From positions 42,501-106,500 of the forward strand of contig JAODUO010001099.1 of the NCBI GenBank assembly GCA_025642075.2: a stretch of 64,000 nucleotides of DNA, read 5' to 3'. Every line of letters starts with the position of its first letter. The stretch's first letter is position 1. Positions 1-11,132 of the stretch are shown one piece after another. A program made the translations under genes and the position numbers. The DNA comes from Ridgeia piscesae. Its lineage: Eukaryota > Annelida > Polychaeta > Sabellida > Siboglinidae. Below the pieces are notes generated by a model. That model was not told the DNA's origin and searched no databases. It was given only the letters and a program-made list of their open reading frames with translations.

Positions 1-1459
1 TTTTGCGGACGTACAGCGTTGCTGCAATCCCTCTGTTCTTGATAGAACCGTCTGTAACGATCCACAGCACGTCGCTGGGACAAGGAATCGTGATGGATTT
101 GCAGGTATCCAAGGCTTCTGCGCTTTCTTGAATACGCTCACCAGCACGTCAGACCAAAGTACCTTTTCGTTCGATGCTCTGCCGGCAGTAGCTTGATCAA
201 GTGGATCAAGTAGATCGGCATAGCTGGCAGAACACGACTGAGGACCTTGTACGCACCTACAAAGGAGCGCAGACCCTGGACAGTGACTGGGCATCTCAAC
301 AGCACATAGTGTGGCAGTCTTGTATGGACAGCCCTGCAGAGTACCGTTGCACCACATCCACCCGAGGATGACAGTAGACTTGGGGCAGACAATAGTCTTT
401 TTGGCCCAAATCACCGCTGAGCAGCTGTCAATCACAGATAGACAACTGATCTTAAACCAGTACTCAAGCAGGGCGGATAACCACGCGCACAGCGCCAAGG
501 CTAAAGCACACGGACACAACTCAACCTGAGAGTCGCAGGTTGGTGTGCCTCAATGCAACTAGCACTCGGATCCAGTTGTGGAAAACCTCATCAGGCGGGT
601 TTCCGCCAACATGAAGGTGATCCGCGATTTTGGCTACACACCCTTCTTGTATCAGGTCGCCCAGGACTCTGGACATCAGTTCTTCGAGGTGTGTCTCTGA
701 ACCAGGCATGCTCATTGCTGACCTGGTATAAACACGAATCTCTTTGAAAGGCGTAGCGACGCCGCAATACTTCATCAGGCAAGTGGAATCTGGTAAAATG
801 CCTTTACGAGATCGGTGACAATGATATACTCCCACTTTCCTATTTGGCGAAGGACATGATGAAACTTGGCATCAATGACGGTTGGGGCATACTGTACTGG
901 GCGACTATACCGAAGGAAGTATCGAGTCTATTGTCGCCATGAGGCTTCCGAACTACGAATGGCGGATTGGAGTATTCTTCTCTGACCTTCATCTGTTCTT
1001 GTTTTGCGATGACACCGGCTGATTCAAACTCATCGAACTTGTCTTGATGTTCGTTTAGGGCACTTCTGTTGTACTGAGGGAGTCTTTCCTTTCGTTGTGG
1101 GGGCAATATGGGGTCCATATTAACGAAGACTTGGATCTTTCCGCTTGCTCCTTTGTACAAGGAGGGTTTGTGTCAAACACGTCATCGAAGTCGCTGTGCA
1201 GTTTCCTGAACCTGTCTGACATCATCGTTGTCAAGCGTGCGTCAGGATCGATGGACACCTCCGTGGAATACGATGTATTGCTCTCCGAACAAAGTCGCGT
1301 TCGAGCTGACCAGACGTCAGGATCCTCAGCGGGCGAGACTGAGGTTATCTGACGAGCAAGGCAGATGTGCTCGCCCCTGCTAACCAGAATAGGAGCATCG
1401 GTATCATGGCGACACGCAGAGCTCCACTGACCAAGAGGATCTCTTGGGGAGGACGCCAC
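1..1459 (-). pseudogene. Reverse transcriptase to RNase H remnant, frameshifted, second catalytic Asp replaced
   Basis: Blocks in different minus-strand frames give RT landmarks. They are LPPQRKERLPQYNRSAL and EFESAGVIAKQEQ (about 1120-990), SNPPFVVRKPHGDNRLDTSF (about 970-910), [19 protein letters not shown] with [11 protein letters not shown] (about 770-680), and [12 protein letters not shown] (about 635-600). The ADD-type catalytic motif reads A-D-H here, so one of the paired Asp residues is lost (codon CAC in place of an expected GAC). Connection-domain sequence (QGLRSFVGAYKVLSRVLPA) follows at about 280-220. The left edge holds an RNase H-like start reached through another shift. Several frameshifts and the lost Asp indicate an inactive copy. 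Confidence 0.8.
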
Positions 1460-2676
1460 GCCCGCTCAGGCTTACTCTGTATGTTGGTACGACTGTCCAG
1501 TCGAGGTTCGAGAGCCCACAGTGTATCGGTGTTGACGTCACAAGGTGTGTGTAGCTCCAGGTAATCTCCCGGTAGGATGACGTCACAAGGTGTGTGTAGC
1601 TCCAGGTAATCTCCCGGTAGGATGACGTCACAAGGTGTGTGTAGCTCCAGGTAGTCTCCCGGTAGGATGACGTCACAAGGTGTGTGTAGCTCCAGGTAGT
1701 CTCCCGGTAGGATGACGTCACAAGGTGTGTGTAGCTCCAGATAATCTCCCGGTAGGATGACGTCACAAGGTGTGTGTAGCTCCAGATAATCTCCCGGTAG
1801 GATGACGTCACAAGGTGTGTGTAGCTCCAGATAATCTCCCGGTAGGATGACGTCACAAGGTGTGTGTAGCTCCAGGTAATCTCCCGGTAGGATGACGTCA
1901 CAAGGTGTGTGTAGCTCCAGGTAATCTCCCGGTAGGATGACGTCACAAGGTGTGTGTAGCTCCAGGTAATCTCCCGGTAGGATGACGTCACAAGGTGTGT
2001 GTAGCTCCAGGTAATCTCCCGGTAGGATGACGTCACAAGGTGTGTGTAGCTCCAGGTAATCTCCCGGTAGGATGACGTCACAAGGTGTGTGTAGCTCCAG
2101 GTAATCTCCCGGTAGGGTGACAGTCTCGCGGGATTCGCAGGAGGAAGGCCGTGTACGTCTCACGGAGGCCGCACCAGCCTTGCATTCGTCTGTGCCGTAG
2201 TAGATAATGTCGGCACCACCGATAATGATCTGCTTCTTGGTCGGGCGGACAGCTACATCATTGCGAGCAAGGAAGGGGTTTCCTGCCAAAACATCGACGT
2301 CGAGTTGTTTGACCATTAGTCCATCAAGTTGGAAAGACAAACTTCCTCTGGTGACGTTGCAGTGGGTCTCTCCAATAAAGTCCAGTGGCGTCACACCATC
2401 GGCCTGTCGAGCGATTTGAGATGCAGGCGTGATAGGGAGCTTACACACGCGAGCTGTGAACGCGCTGATCATGTTGGTCGTAGCACCAGTATCGAGGGCT
2501 ACAGCCATCGGGTGCTGTCGGTAGAATGTGTACAACACAGGTGATTGTACCACACCGACGCGATGTGAGACGGGGTCGCGCTCGACGAGACGTACCGCGG
2601 GACCGCTAAAGACGTTCTCAGGTGTGTCGCCGTCGTACAGGTCGTCCTCGTCTTCCTCGCATACGTCGTTGGTCAC
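1345..2676 (-). CDS. Retropepsin-like open frame carrying a 13-copy internal peptide repeat
   Basis: This is an open frame of 443 codons. The first part includes AVALDTGATTNMIS, a retropepsin active-site signature (DTGA), then LAGNPFLARNDVAVRP and KQIIIGG, the flap and C-terminal style of gypsy proteases. After about residue 190, the linker towards the polymerase becomes a run of 15-residue repeats with core LPGDYLELHTPCDVI, encoded by the 45-bp array at 1533-2117. The frame stays open through all copies. It ends near 1345, after which the polymerase continues in another frame. The protease would normally process the gag-pol polyprotein. Whether the repeat was part of an expressed protein cannot be decided here. 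Confidence 0.75.
   Translation of the reverse strand: MTNDVCEEDEDDLYDGDTPENVFSGPAVRLVERDPVSHRVGVVQSPVLYTFYRQHPMAVALDTGATTNMISAFTARVCKLPITPASQIARQADGVTPLDFIGETHCNVTRGSLSFQLDGLMVKQLDVDVLAGNPFLARNDVAVRPTKKQIIIGGADIIYYGTDECKAGAASVRRTRPSSCESRETVTLPGDYLELHTPCDVILPGDYLELHTPCDVILPGDYLELHTPCDVILPGDYLELHTPCDVILPGDYLELHTPCDVILPGDYLELHTPCDVILPGDYLELHTPCDVILPGDYLELHTPCDVILPGDYLELHTPCDVILPGDYLELHTPCDVILPGDYLELHTPCDVILPGDYLELHTPCDVILPGDYLELHTPCDVNTDTLWALEPRLDSRTNIQSKPERAWRPPQEILLVSGALRVAMIPMLLFWLAGASTSALLVR
1533..2117 (-). repeat. 45-bp coding minisatellite, 13 copies, inside the gypsy-like element
   Basis: Thirteen near-identical 45-bp units run through the protease-polymerase linker, differing mainly in a G/A position within the Glu-Tyr part of the peptide. 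Because 45 is a multiple of three, the minus frame stays open and encodes a 15-residue peptide repeat. Each unit also contains TGACGTCA, a perfect 8-bp palindrome that matches the CRE/ATF binding-site consensus, so the array holds 12 to 13 copies of that site. Confidence 0.97.
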
Positions 2677-3498
2677 GAGTCTGGACAGCCCAAGGCTTTC
2701 TTGTCACACTGAGGTAAATAGCGGCAGTCGATCAAGTCGTGACTGTTGAACGTCCGTCCTGCAGCTTTGCACAGTACACATGACTTATGAGGGACTGACC
2801 ACCGTCTGCTGGATGTGACAACTTTGCGGTTGTACTTGAAGCCATCCCCAAAACGCATAGCCCGAGTATCTTCGATGTTGCGCAGCTCATCTTGAAGGGA
2901 AGCCAATGCTTGGGATATCTCTGGTTTTACGGAGGCCAAAGAACGGTTGCGCAACTCAGCACCGTATCTTTGTTTGACAAGTGGCGGAAGGCCGGGGTAT
3001 ATCAGCTGTAGCCAGAGATAAACGATGGTATTTTCGAGTGACGACGACACTTCTTCGTCGATGTCTGTCGCAACGCCATGATGCGTGACGCCACACCCAA
3101 AACAGTGAGGAGAGTGTCCTCAAAAAGGCGGTGAGGCGTTGGAAAAGATCCTCAGGACGCGCGTCGGGTTCACGACGAATATTGCGCTCTAGTTGACTGA
3201 AACCCAGTGTTCACGTATTTTCTGCCAAACATCAGCAAGCGACGTTGAGTGCTTCACTATGGCGTTTCGTGAAATGACCGGGCAGAAATTCGCAAGCTGT
3301 CCCAGCATTAGATCCAGCTATACGCATTTTTGCACGGCCGTACGCCTTGCGACAAGCAGATTTACGCAGCCAAGTAATGTCTGCACCCAGGAATGGCGCG
3401 AAGTTGGCATCCAATGACAGAACGAAGATAATGTTCTCTTTCCAGCTTTCCAGATTTTTAGTGAGCACCCACTGCTTGGGCGCGCGACTGGTGGCCAC
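2673..3498 (-). pseudogene. Gag-like fragment with CX2CX9HX4C knuckle
   Basis: The N-terminal part (3498 to 3232) reads APKQWVLTKNLESW, followed by DANFAPFLGADITWL. This is the capsid-region style seen in many invertebrate gypsy gag proteins. After a frame break, the 3050 to 2673 frame holds a helical segment (YPGLPPLVKQRYGAELRN) and then CVLCKAAGRTFNSHDLIDC, a CX2CX9HX4C nucleocapsid-type knuckle, followed by RYLPQCDKKALG. The first in-frame codon of the 3498 frame is GTG rather than ATG, so the true start is unknown. The frame break near 3050-3230 makes it a pseudogene unless it is a sequence error. Confidence 0.75.
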
Positions 3499-3560
3499 GG
3501 TGAGTACAGCGGCAGGCTGCCTGCAGCGGTACGAGGAATGCTTATGTTATCGCCCACCAC

Positions 3561-4620
3561 ATTATATCACTGTTTACGATGAGTAGAGTTCACCGTGCGG
3601 TTCTAAGAGGTTGAAACACTCGCCGAGGTTATTTTATATCCTGCAGGTAACTTTATAATATCACAATGAATTGTCAAATACTAGATGCAGCCAGCAAATT
3701 CGCTGACAGCAGATCGTAGCTGCAAACATTATACATACGGATTTAGCGGTTTTTGGCAAATCATGTGTGTACTGGGGTTGTCGTCCCTATCCCCAGCATA
3801 ATATGGCTATCCTGACAACTTCTTTTCACAGTTTCAGCCATGAGAGTCTCTGATGCCAGTGAATAACTGGGCTTCAAATGTGTGAGTGTGAGCATGCATG
3901 CGTGCGTGCGTGTGGGGACGTGCGCGAGTGTGTGAAGTTCGTTATTACTATCGTATCTCATTTAATACATTTGTGTTATGAAAATATACAAACAAAAGGT
4001 ATTCTTGATATTTGAATGTCTAACAGATTAAGCTCTTTTATTCTGAGCCACAAACATATGCACTTTGCTCTATTTTGGACGGCGCTAATCTCAGACGTAA
4101 TGGTCGTGCTGCCAATATGGTAATAGGTCGATCTGCTCTCCATCGGATGTAGACTGTCTTGTTGATCGCTAAATACGGACCTACAACCTACAGTGTTCGA
4201 CGGAGCGTAACCTCGTCATGTATAGCATCATATTCATAGATCTGTACAATAACCGTCACCGATTCCCCGGAAAAAGTGTGTTGTCATAACCATTTTCTGG
4301 AAAACGCCGGGTGTTACGCTTTGTTGCTTTCGCTGCTATAACGGCCCTGTATGAGTAGGCAATTGTTGTAGGTCGAAAGGACCCTAATTAGGACAGTATA
4401 CGTCATTTTGAATAAAGTGACGTTATTTGTCATTTTGTATACTTTTTAATTGGAGTATCCTACGTGTTACGCGTTCATTGTTACGTTCATTTTATGAAGT
4501 ATGAATGGGAAGCACACACACACAAAAATCACAGAGCTAATACGCAACGAGATGTTATGAATTCGAGTTTTGACGAGAAACAAATAGGCCGATTGTAGTT
4601 GCTTTATGAATGGGTTCGTA
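3561..4620. other. No gene seen
   Basis: This AT-rich stretch lies between the retroelement and the microsatellite. Short GT-rich runs occur near 3880-3930. I see no coding region, RNA gene or recognisable LTR. Confidence 0.5.
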
Positions 4621-4638
4621 GTTCAAAAACGTATTCTA

Positions 4639-4895
4639 CACAAACACACACACGCACACGCACACGCACACGGCACGCACACGGCACGCACGCAGACTCA
4701 CACTCACGCGCACACGCACGCGCACGCGCACGCGCACGCGCACGCGCACGCGCACGCGCACGCGCACGCACACGCACACGCACACGCACGCACGCACACG
4801 CACGCACACGCACACGCACACGCACACGCACACGCACACGCACACGCACACGCACACGCACACGCACACGCACACGCACACGCACACGCACACGC

Positions 4896-4936
<41 letters not shown>
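4639..4936. repeat. (CACACG/CGCGCA)n microsatellite, about 300 bp of alternating purine-pyrimidine
   Basis: The tract is almost unbroken alternation of CA and CG dinucleotides, with a (CG-CA) centre at about 4707-4770, then hexamer-like CACACG, then pure (CA)n. The long open frames in it are composition artefacts. It ends three bases before the first SAMD9-like codon of the adjacent pseudogene. Confidence 0.97.
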
Positions 4937-4937
<1 letters not shown>

Positions 4938-4939
4938 GT

Positions 4940-7900
4940 CTTGAAGAACTGAAGGAAAGCCTCCTTAACTCAAATCGCTGTCCTTGGATATTTGCAAACG
5001 GGTACGATGAAACAGGAAATGAGCAGCTTGATCCTGTGATGTGGAACAAAACGAAACGGGAAGGATTCAAGAAAGCTGTCGATTTCTTTGCCGACACAAT
5101 TCCGGACGGCAGGGCTGTAATCGTTCACCTTCTGTTGTCCGACGAATGGAAGGTGATGTTGTCAGCATCTCAAGATTTCTATTCTGCATTTCCAAACCAG
5201 TGCGTTTGCATAGCTGAAAAGGATGACATTCTGAACTTTTGGAATGCTAAACTGAGCGAACGCGAATGTGAAGATGTGGCGACGTTGACAGATCGCGCGG
5301 TTGTGGGATTGCCTTGGAAAATGGTGAACCAAACGATCGAAAAACTTCGCGGGCCAAAGCAATTCGGAGAATGCAGGCTGTCATCCTCGCGTGGCTCATA
5401 CGTGACTATGAAACCAAAGATCCTTCAAAGGCTTGAAGATCTGGACATTGTCGGTGCAAATCAGTGCGAGAATTCTGAAGTCCTGGAACATGACGACGAG
5501 AGAGATAAACTCATGATCAAGTCGGAAGAGTAATTTTACCGAGGTGGCAAGGTTGACTGGTGGAACTTCTATTTTTCACATCAAGTACTGCGCAGGAGCA
5601 TGCAGAACGATCTAAACAACGCTGTACGTGAAGAGTTAGAAGGGTTGCAAGAAGGCCCAGTTCATGTCCGCAGAGTTAGATTGTTCCATCAGCCAGGTTG
5701 TGGAGGAAAAACCACGGCTATGCAGACTCTTTGGGAATTCAGGAAGAAATACAGATGTGTAGTTGTGAAGAACGTCACACGACAGACGGCGAATCAGATA
5801 CTTACGTTGTACCAACATGATGATGTTTCCCCTCTTCCGGTCTTGCTTCTATTAGACAATGTTGATGAAGAGAAAGTCGCAAGCCTCATTGATGAACTTG
5901 ACGCAAAATCGACGCGTATATAACGTAGGTACAAATGCACGCCAGACGTGACTTGCGTATTTCTAGAATGTGTTAGAAAAACACAGACACACGGCAGTCT
6001 AATGCTCAAACAAGAGCTGAAGCAAGAGGAAAAGGAATGGTTCGAAAGATCCAACGACCGCCTGAACCTAAACTCCGGCAAAAGCAAACGCGTGGATCCG
6101 AAAGTTTTTATTTCGTTTCATATCATGCGAACGAATTTTGATCCGGACTACATCAAAGAAACAGTGAAGAACGTCATTTTTGGCATTGACAGGATCGACG
6201 GCTGCCTTTGACATGCTTATGACTAATGGCTTCAGGCACCGACAACCACGTAGGGGCACGGATGTACCGAGGCTTTGGGAAAGACACCTGAGCCAGGCAA
6301 CACGGATCTTAATCAACGAAGTGTCAGACTCAAAGGGGGAACGGATTACAAGTCTGCGAATGGCAAGCCCTTTGTTATCAGAAGTCGTCCTCTCAGAACT
6401 GCGAAAGCAAGATGACGGCACGGAGCAATCACTGAGTGACGTCGTGTTGGAGTTTTTCAACACGGACTACTTGTTCAAACACCACTTCTATTGCAAGACC
6501 AAACTGTTCAACATTGTGAAGAACATGCTAATGAAACGAGAAGGGAGCGGGTTCTTTTCGCCTCTTATCCAGACAATCGACAACGACGAGGGAAGAGGCG
6601 CGACTGGCCGTGTACTTGAAGAGGGTTGTGAATTAATCGGCGATGCTTTCATTGCTCAGCAAGTTGCACGATTCTACATTCGCAGTCGTGATTGGAAGAA
6701 AGCTGCCGAATACGCCAGAAAGTCGACGGATCAGATGCCCAAGAATTCTTTCTTCTGGGACACACGAGGCTTAGTCAGTTTCGAGAAGAAACGAAAGTCT
6801 CACGAAAGACAGTGCCAAAAGACCGAAATACGAAATCATCAAAATGATCAAGTATGCATTGGATGGGATTCAGATATTCCAGAAAGGTCAAAAGGCCAAC
6901 GAAAACGAGGAGGACAAATGCAATGACGCCGTGTACAGATCACGATCTACAGATCACGATGACACTATTGCAATACTTGGCCAAGAGCGGAGCCTTCGTA
7001 GACAAACAACAACTACACCAATTCCTTGTCAACGGATTATATGTGCCTGACTGTGTACATTTCTTGACGAACATCGATGGCGTGAACTATGTGTCGAGGC
7101 TGAGACGCATACACATGGAATTGCAAAAGGCATTCGTGTACCTAGACGACGTCAAAATGCACATTTCCTACACAAGGACTGAAGGACAAGACGAGAGAAC
7201 AAACAAGGAACTGGTCACACTGAAACTGGCGTATAGTGAGTATTTCGGTGAGGAAGCCTTCCGACGTGCTTCAGGGACCACGGATAAAGACCGTTGCCAG
7301 TACCGACGAGGACAACTTATCCGGTATAAAGCGCTGTCTCTCAGGAACATCCTTGACAATGGAGAAAGTCGTCTTCGTGAAATGATGAAATTTTTTGAAT
7401 GCAACATCAACAGTGCATGCAGGACTCGATGGACCTCCGAATGTTCATCAGTGGAAGCCTTGCACTCTCAGTCAAATGTCCAACCGGTGAGTCTGAAAAG
7501 ACGTATGACAACCTGTCTCGGTACAGTCGTGAGATGTTCGAGAAACGTAGCGAGTCACCCATGACGTACCTCGAGGCGTATCTGTTCTATGCTATGTTCA
7601 ACTGGCCTCGTAACAAAAAGCAATGTCACGTGCTGCCACGCGACCTCCAGGATTCCCTTCAGAAATGGAAGAAAGCGTTCACCGACAAGTATACATACAG
7701 ACGAGAATCTGACCGACCCATCAAGAAAACAACACAGTTCTTCCTGGCTAACGGCAATAAAATGGAATCCATTTTCTACACTGAGAAATCGAGCGTCGGT
7801 AAACGGGGTGCAAGTTTCTTTAGGTCCCAGGGCATGGTTGAGAAGCTACAGAGGTTCACTGGTTGTCTGCGCAACGACGGCGATTATGTTGATGTCCGTC

Positions 7901-8076
7901 TTCAGTACAACGACGGGAAACACGGAAAAATCACCATTCCAACGATGTACAAAATCTTCAATCGGGACATGTGGAACAAAACTGTCTACTTCGTCATTGG
8001 CTTCTCGTGGGACGGTCCGAAGGCGTTTGACGTCGATGTCGAGACTCCAACAAACTACGCTGGAGGAATGGAATAG
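4940..8076 (+). pseudogene. SAMD9-like: SAMD9/SAMD9L-like gene fragment: P-loop NTPase, TPR-like and C-terminal OB-like regions, disabled
   Basis: The vertebrate relatives are large cytoplasmic antiviral and growth-control proteins. The frame is readable from CTT at 4940 (LEELKESL, CPWIFANG). It continues through VDWWNFYFSHQVL, the Walker A P-loop GCGGKTT (5696-5716), a Walker B-like LLLLDNVDE (5843-5869), a helical repeat region (ARFYIRSRDWKKAAEYAR, about 6665-6720), LHQFLVNGLYVP, TYLEAYLFYAMFNWP (7564-7608), and the family C-terminal block LQRFTGCLR with VYFVIGFSWDGPKAFDV, ending at TAG 8074-8076. Two TAA codons interrupt a continuous frame (5531-5533 and 5921-5923). Frameshifts fall near 6175 (T5 run), 6790-6840, 6935-6975 (next to a 14-bp tandem duplication at 6934-6960) and 7388-7400 (T6 run). 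The N-terminal SAM and preceding domains are absent. The homopolymer shifts could be sequencing errors, but the nonsense codons are harder to explain that way. Codon identity was judged from remembered family motifs, not from a search. Confidence 0.88.
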
Positions 8077-8889
8077 AAACAAATCCGGATCACTCGCTGA
8101 AACAGGTACGTACATCACCACTGCATTGCTATAACAACCTGGTTTAACCCCCGCCAATGTAGCAATAAACCAAGGGTTATAATAAATGTCAACGTTACAA
8201 TATGTTGATCTTTAAAATTCGTTCCCATACTGGCGCCCATTGGAGATAGGGTTTCGTCACTTAAAACTCTAGGTGAGGAGATATGGTCTCTGGAAAAGCA
8301 TAGCATACAAATTCCAAATAACTGTCAGTTTTTTTATCACCTATAGTGCTACATCTTATAACAGTATCCCAAGGAAACGAATGGACAGCAATGTAGGTAA
8401 ATTATCCGCGATACCTCGGAAAAGCCCATTCGAGGTCATGTCAGGCAGACATTAGTTTGAATTTGACAATAACAATCAAAATAGTAAATATACCAGATGT
8501 CGAGTGATTAGTTCCATTTTTTCGACGCTTTCGTTTGCACGATGCACGACGTTGTATTAATATGTTGCAATTTCGACATGCTAGAACCTATTGATCAGTC
8601 TGTACTGTAGTGCGTTATAGTCTAGTGATATTTTTTGTACTATTGAGGTTATCTTGAAACAAATGTTTACCTGTACTAAGTGTCATCCGTTTATGACGAC
8701 TGTCATTCCATCTGCCTTTAGGAACGGTTCATCGACAACTAACTGATTGCGCCACTGCGCGTCATTGACGTAGACGTTGCTAGTACGACTTAAGATGGGA
8801 GATGCTGTCGCTGACACCAGCAATCCATGAAGAAAATTATCTGACATCAGAAGAGCCACTACGCAATGCAACCTATACTTGTGAACTGC

Positions 8890-9060
8890 TGACGTTTAGA
8901 AGTGCTCGCTGCAAACCACGTATAAATTGTAAACGCCTGGCGTTAGAGGTGCCCGCTGCAAACAATAATATGTGATTGCACACGTATGGGTTTGTTAGTG
9001 CCCGCCACAAACTATCTAAGAACTTCAAATGCGTTTGAGGCACCCGCAGCACACAATGTC
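8890..9060. repeat. Degenerate tandem repeat, about 42-49 bp, 4 copies
   Basis: The core GTGCCCGCTGCAAAC recurs in diverged form at about 8902, 8949, 8998 and 9040, each preceded by a CGTTTRAG-like stretch. It looks like an old decayed minisatellite. Confidence 0.6.
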
Positions 9061-10456
9061 TGGCGTTATATAGAATCACCCACTACTAAAATTTGGACAA
9101 CAAGGGCAATGAATGTGAAATGCCGCAATGGTCGGATTACCTCACTTTTACACGTAAATTTTCTACACTTTACATTTGTAGCCCCCCCATGCACACTCAT
9201 CATAACACGTCAGCAAAGTTAGTTTGACAGCATACTAATTTCAATCTTGTCGATACTAGTATTGACATATTCGTGACTTACGCCAGATTGTTAGATATTT
9301 ATATCGTTCTGCAGAAAACACTATTGCAACTGCACTTGTCACTAGCAAAGTTAATTAGCTACTCTATTTCTCTTTTTCATTATGTTGCGCTTTAGGATAT
9401 CTTAATCGGATTGTCTTGTGCAAATGCGTTTAGCAAGGGTTGTGACAGTTCGCAATTTTCTCAACTGATGTCTTTTATTTGGTCTATTTGTTTCCTATCC
9501 GACATTGTGTCGTTTTAATGACCTACAATAGTATTACTTATCATGTACACTTCCGTCACATTTTTATATATGCCTACACTACATTCCTGCAAAATGGCTT
9601 CCACCGTCTTGTTCTTCCCAGCGTTAATAGTAACACCGAAACTAAGGTTGACTTTTAAATGTGCTCCTTTCTAGTGTTTATCATAATTCATTATAACTGT
9701 GCATATATGCCACTGTTCACTGGTACTTCCGTCCACCTTAAATACTGCTTATCTATTTTGAGAACGACCAGCCCTTTCATCATGATGTGGCTTGGTTTTT
9801 TAGGACGTAAACATGAGTGAAGTTACCTTATTGCAACTGATGCATATGAATGACACGCATATAAAATTCGAACATATTATCTAGGCATTGTATACACTAA
9901 GATGTGTTTAAACAAGTTATTAATATGCGTCACTAGTATACTACATATTATCACTAATAAAAAAAACTGACATGTATCTGATAAAGTTCAAGTACCACGG
10001 TATAGTTTCATTATGAGTATGAATTGTTTTCTTTGCACATTAGCTGCAGCATGCTGAATACCTTCAGGGAAGTCCAGATCGATGGTGTATGATTGCAAAT
10101 GTCGGTGATGTGAAGACAATTCTGCTGGAACATTTGTAACACCTTCTGGGAGACTAGGAGACATTCGAGTTTTTTTTAAATTGCTTACTTGTGTTGCAGT
10201 ATTTGATTGTATTAAAATGCATGCTACTGACAAAAAATGTATTCTTTTTACGGAGCCACTAACAAGAGTTTATTGACATTTGCTGTTACATGCTGTAGTA
10301 ATGATATTTAGTAGAACCTCTGGGAAAAGATATTGACGTAACAATAATGCTAAGTACACTAATTATTGTTATTATTGTGAATTGTATATTTAAATAAAAG
10401 CTGTATAAATGTGGATGTGTGTATTGTGGTTATATACTACTGCTTCTACTACTACT

Positions 10457-10511
10457 TCTACCACCACCACCACCACCACCACCACCACCACCACCTGGTG
10501 GTGGTGGTGGA
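10457..10511. repeat. (ACC)n followed by (GGT)n, hairpin-forming
   Basis: About twelve ACC triplets run directly into five GGT triplets, so the right part is the exact reverse complement of the end of the left part. The short plus-strand frame with a His run across it is not a gene. Confidence 0.95.
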
Positions 10512-11071
10512 TTGTGCCCTCCTATGTCAGAAGATGATGGACGTCAATTTATCTAAATCACATGGACCTAAGGAGGCGAACAACTCATTATAATCCACAA
10601 ATAACAACAGATGCGCATCAAATTGACAATGTCTGTTTTACTGACACCTACAACGAGTAATGACAATCATAAATTAATTACACAACTACCTGTGCAGCAC
10701 CTAGCCCGTTGTCTCAGACACTGTGCCACGCCCAACAGACCAGTATAAAGAATACAAAAGCACACGACAAGTAACCATGACAACCACATATTGTACCTAA
10801 TGACGCGCTGCAGTCAACTTGATGTTCCCACCAACGCTAATTTATATCACGTTACAGTTCACAATGCTAGTACATTAAAACACATTCATGCCTACTTCTC
10901 TTTACAGCTTATTGTAAAACACGTCCCATGACAGAACAGTAAACACGTTTATGTAACAGATAACACAGGAAGGTGTGTGTGTGTGTCAGAAATAGAGTTT
11001 TCTACCGAATATGACCGAGATAGTCAAACTGGAATTTACTGGGTATTTAAAAGGTGTCATTAAGCAATATA

Positions 11072-11072
<1 letters not shown>

Positions 11073-11129
<57 letters not shown>
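11073..11129. repeat. (AT)n microsatellite
   Basis: A pure TA/AT alternation of about 55 bp. Confidence 0.98.

Positions 11130-11132
<3 letters not shown>

Larger units (their letters stand above)
1..3560 (-). mobile_element. Degenerate Ty3/gypsy-like LTR retroelement, internal region, cut by the window edge
   Basis: Read on the minus strand from about 3560 down to 1, conceptual translations follow retroelement order: a gag-like N-terminus, a zinc-knuckle-like motif, a retropepsin, reverse transcriptase blocks and the start of an RNase H-like region at the left edge. The pieces lie in several frames, so the element is broken by frameshifts and is probably not autonomous. No LTR, primer-binding site or target duplication is visible. 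The 3-prime part lies outside the window, and the 5-prime LTR, if kept, would lie somewhere in 3561-4620, where I cannot recognise it. The family assignment rests on domain order and the motif style of invertebrate gypsy gag and pol. Confidence 0.85.
8077..11070. other. Mostly featureless AT-rich DNA
   Basis: Apart from the degenerate repeat at 8890-9060 and the ACC/GGT hairpin, I see nothing firm. A short minus-strand open stretch at 9988-10233 has some protein-like composition, but I do not recognise it. Confidence 0.4.

Noticed and set aside
4599..5097. Open frames with Thr-His, Arg-Ala or Cys-Val runs
   Set aside because: Translation of the CA/CG microsatellite on both strands.
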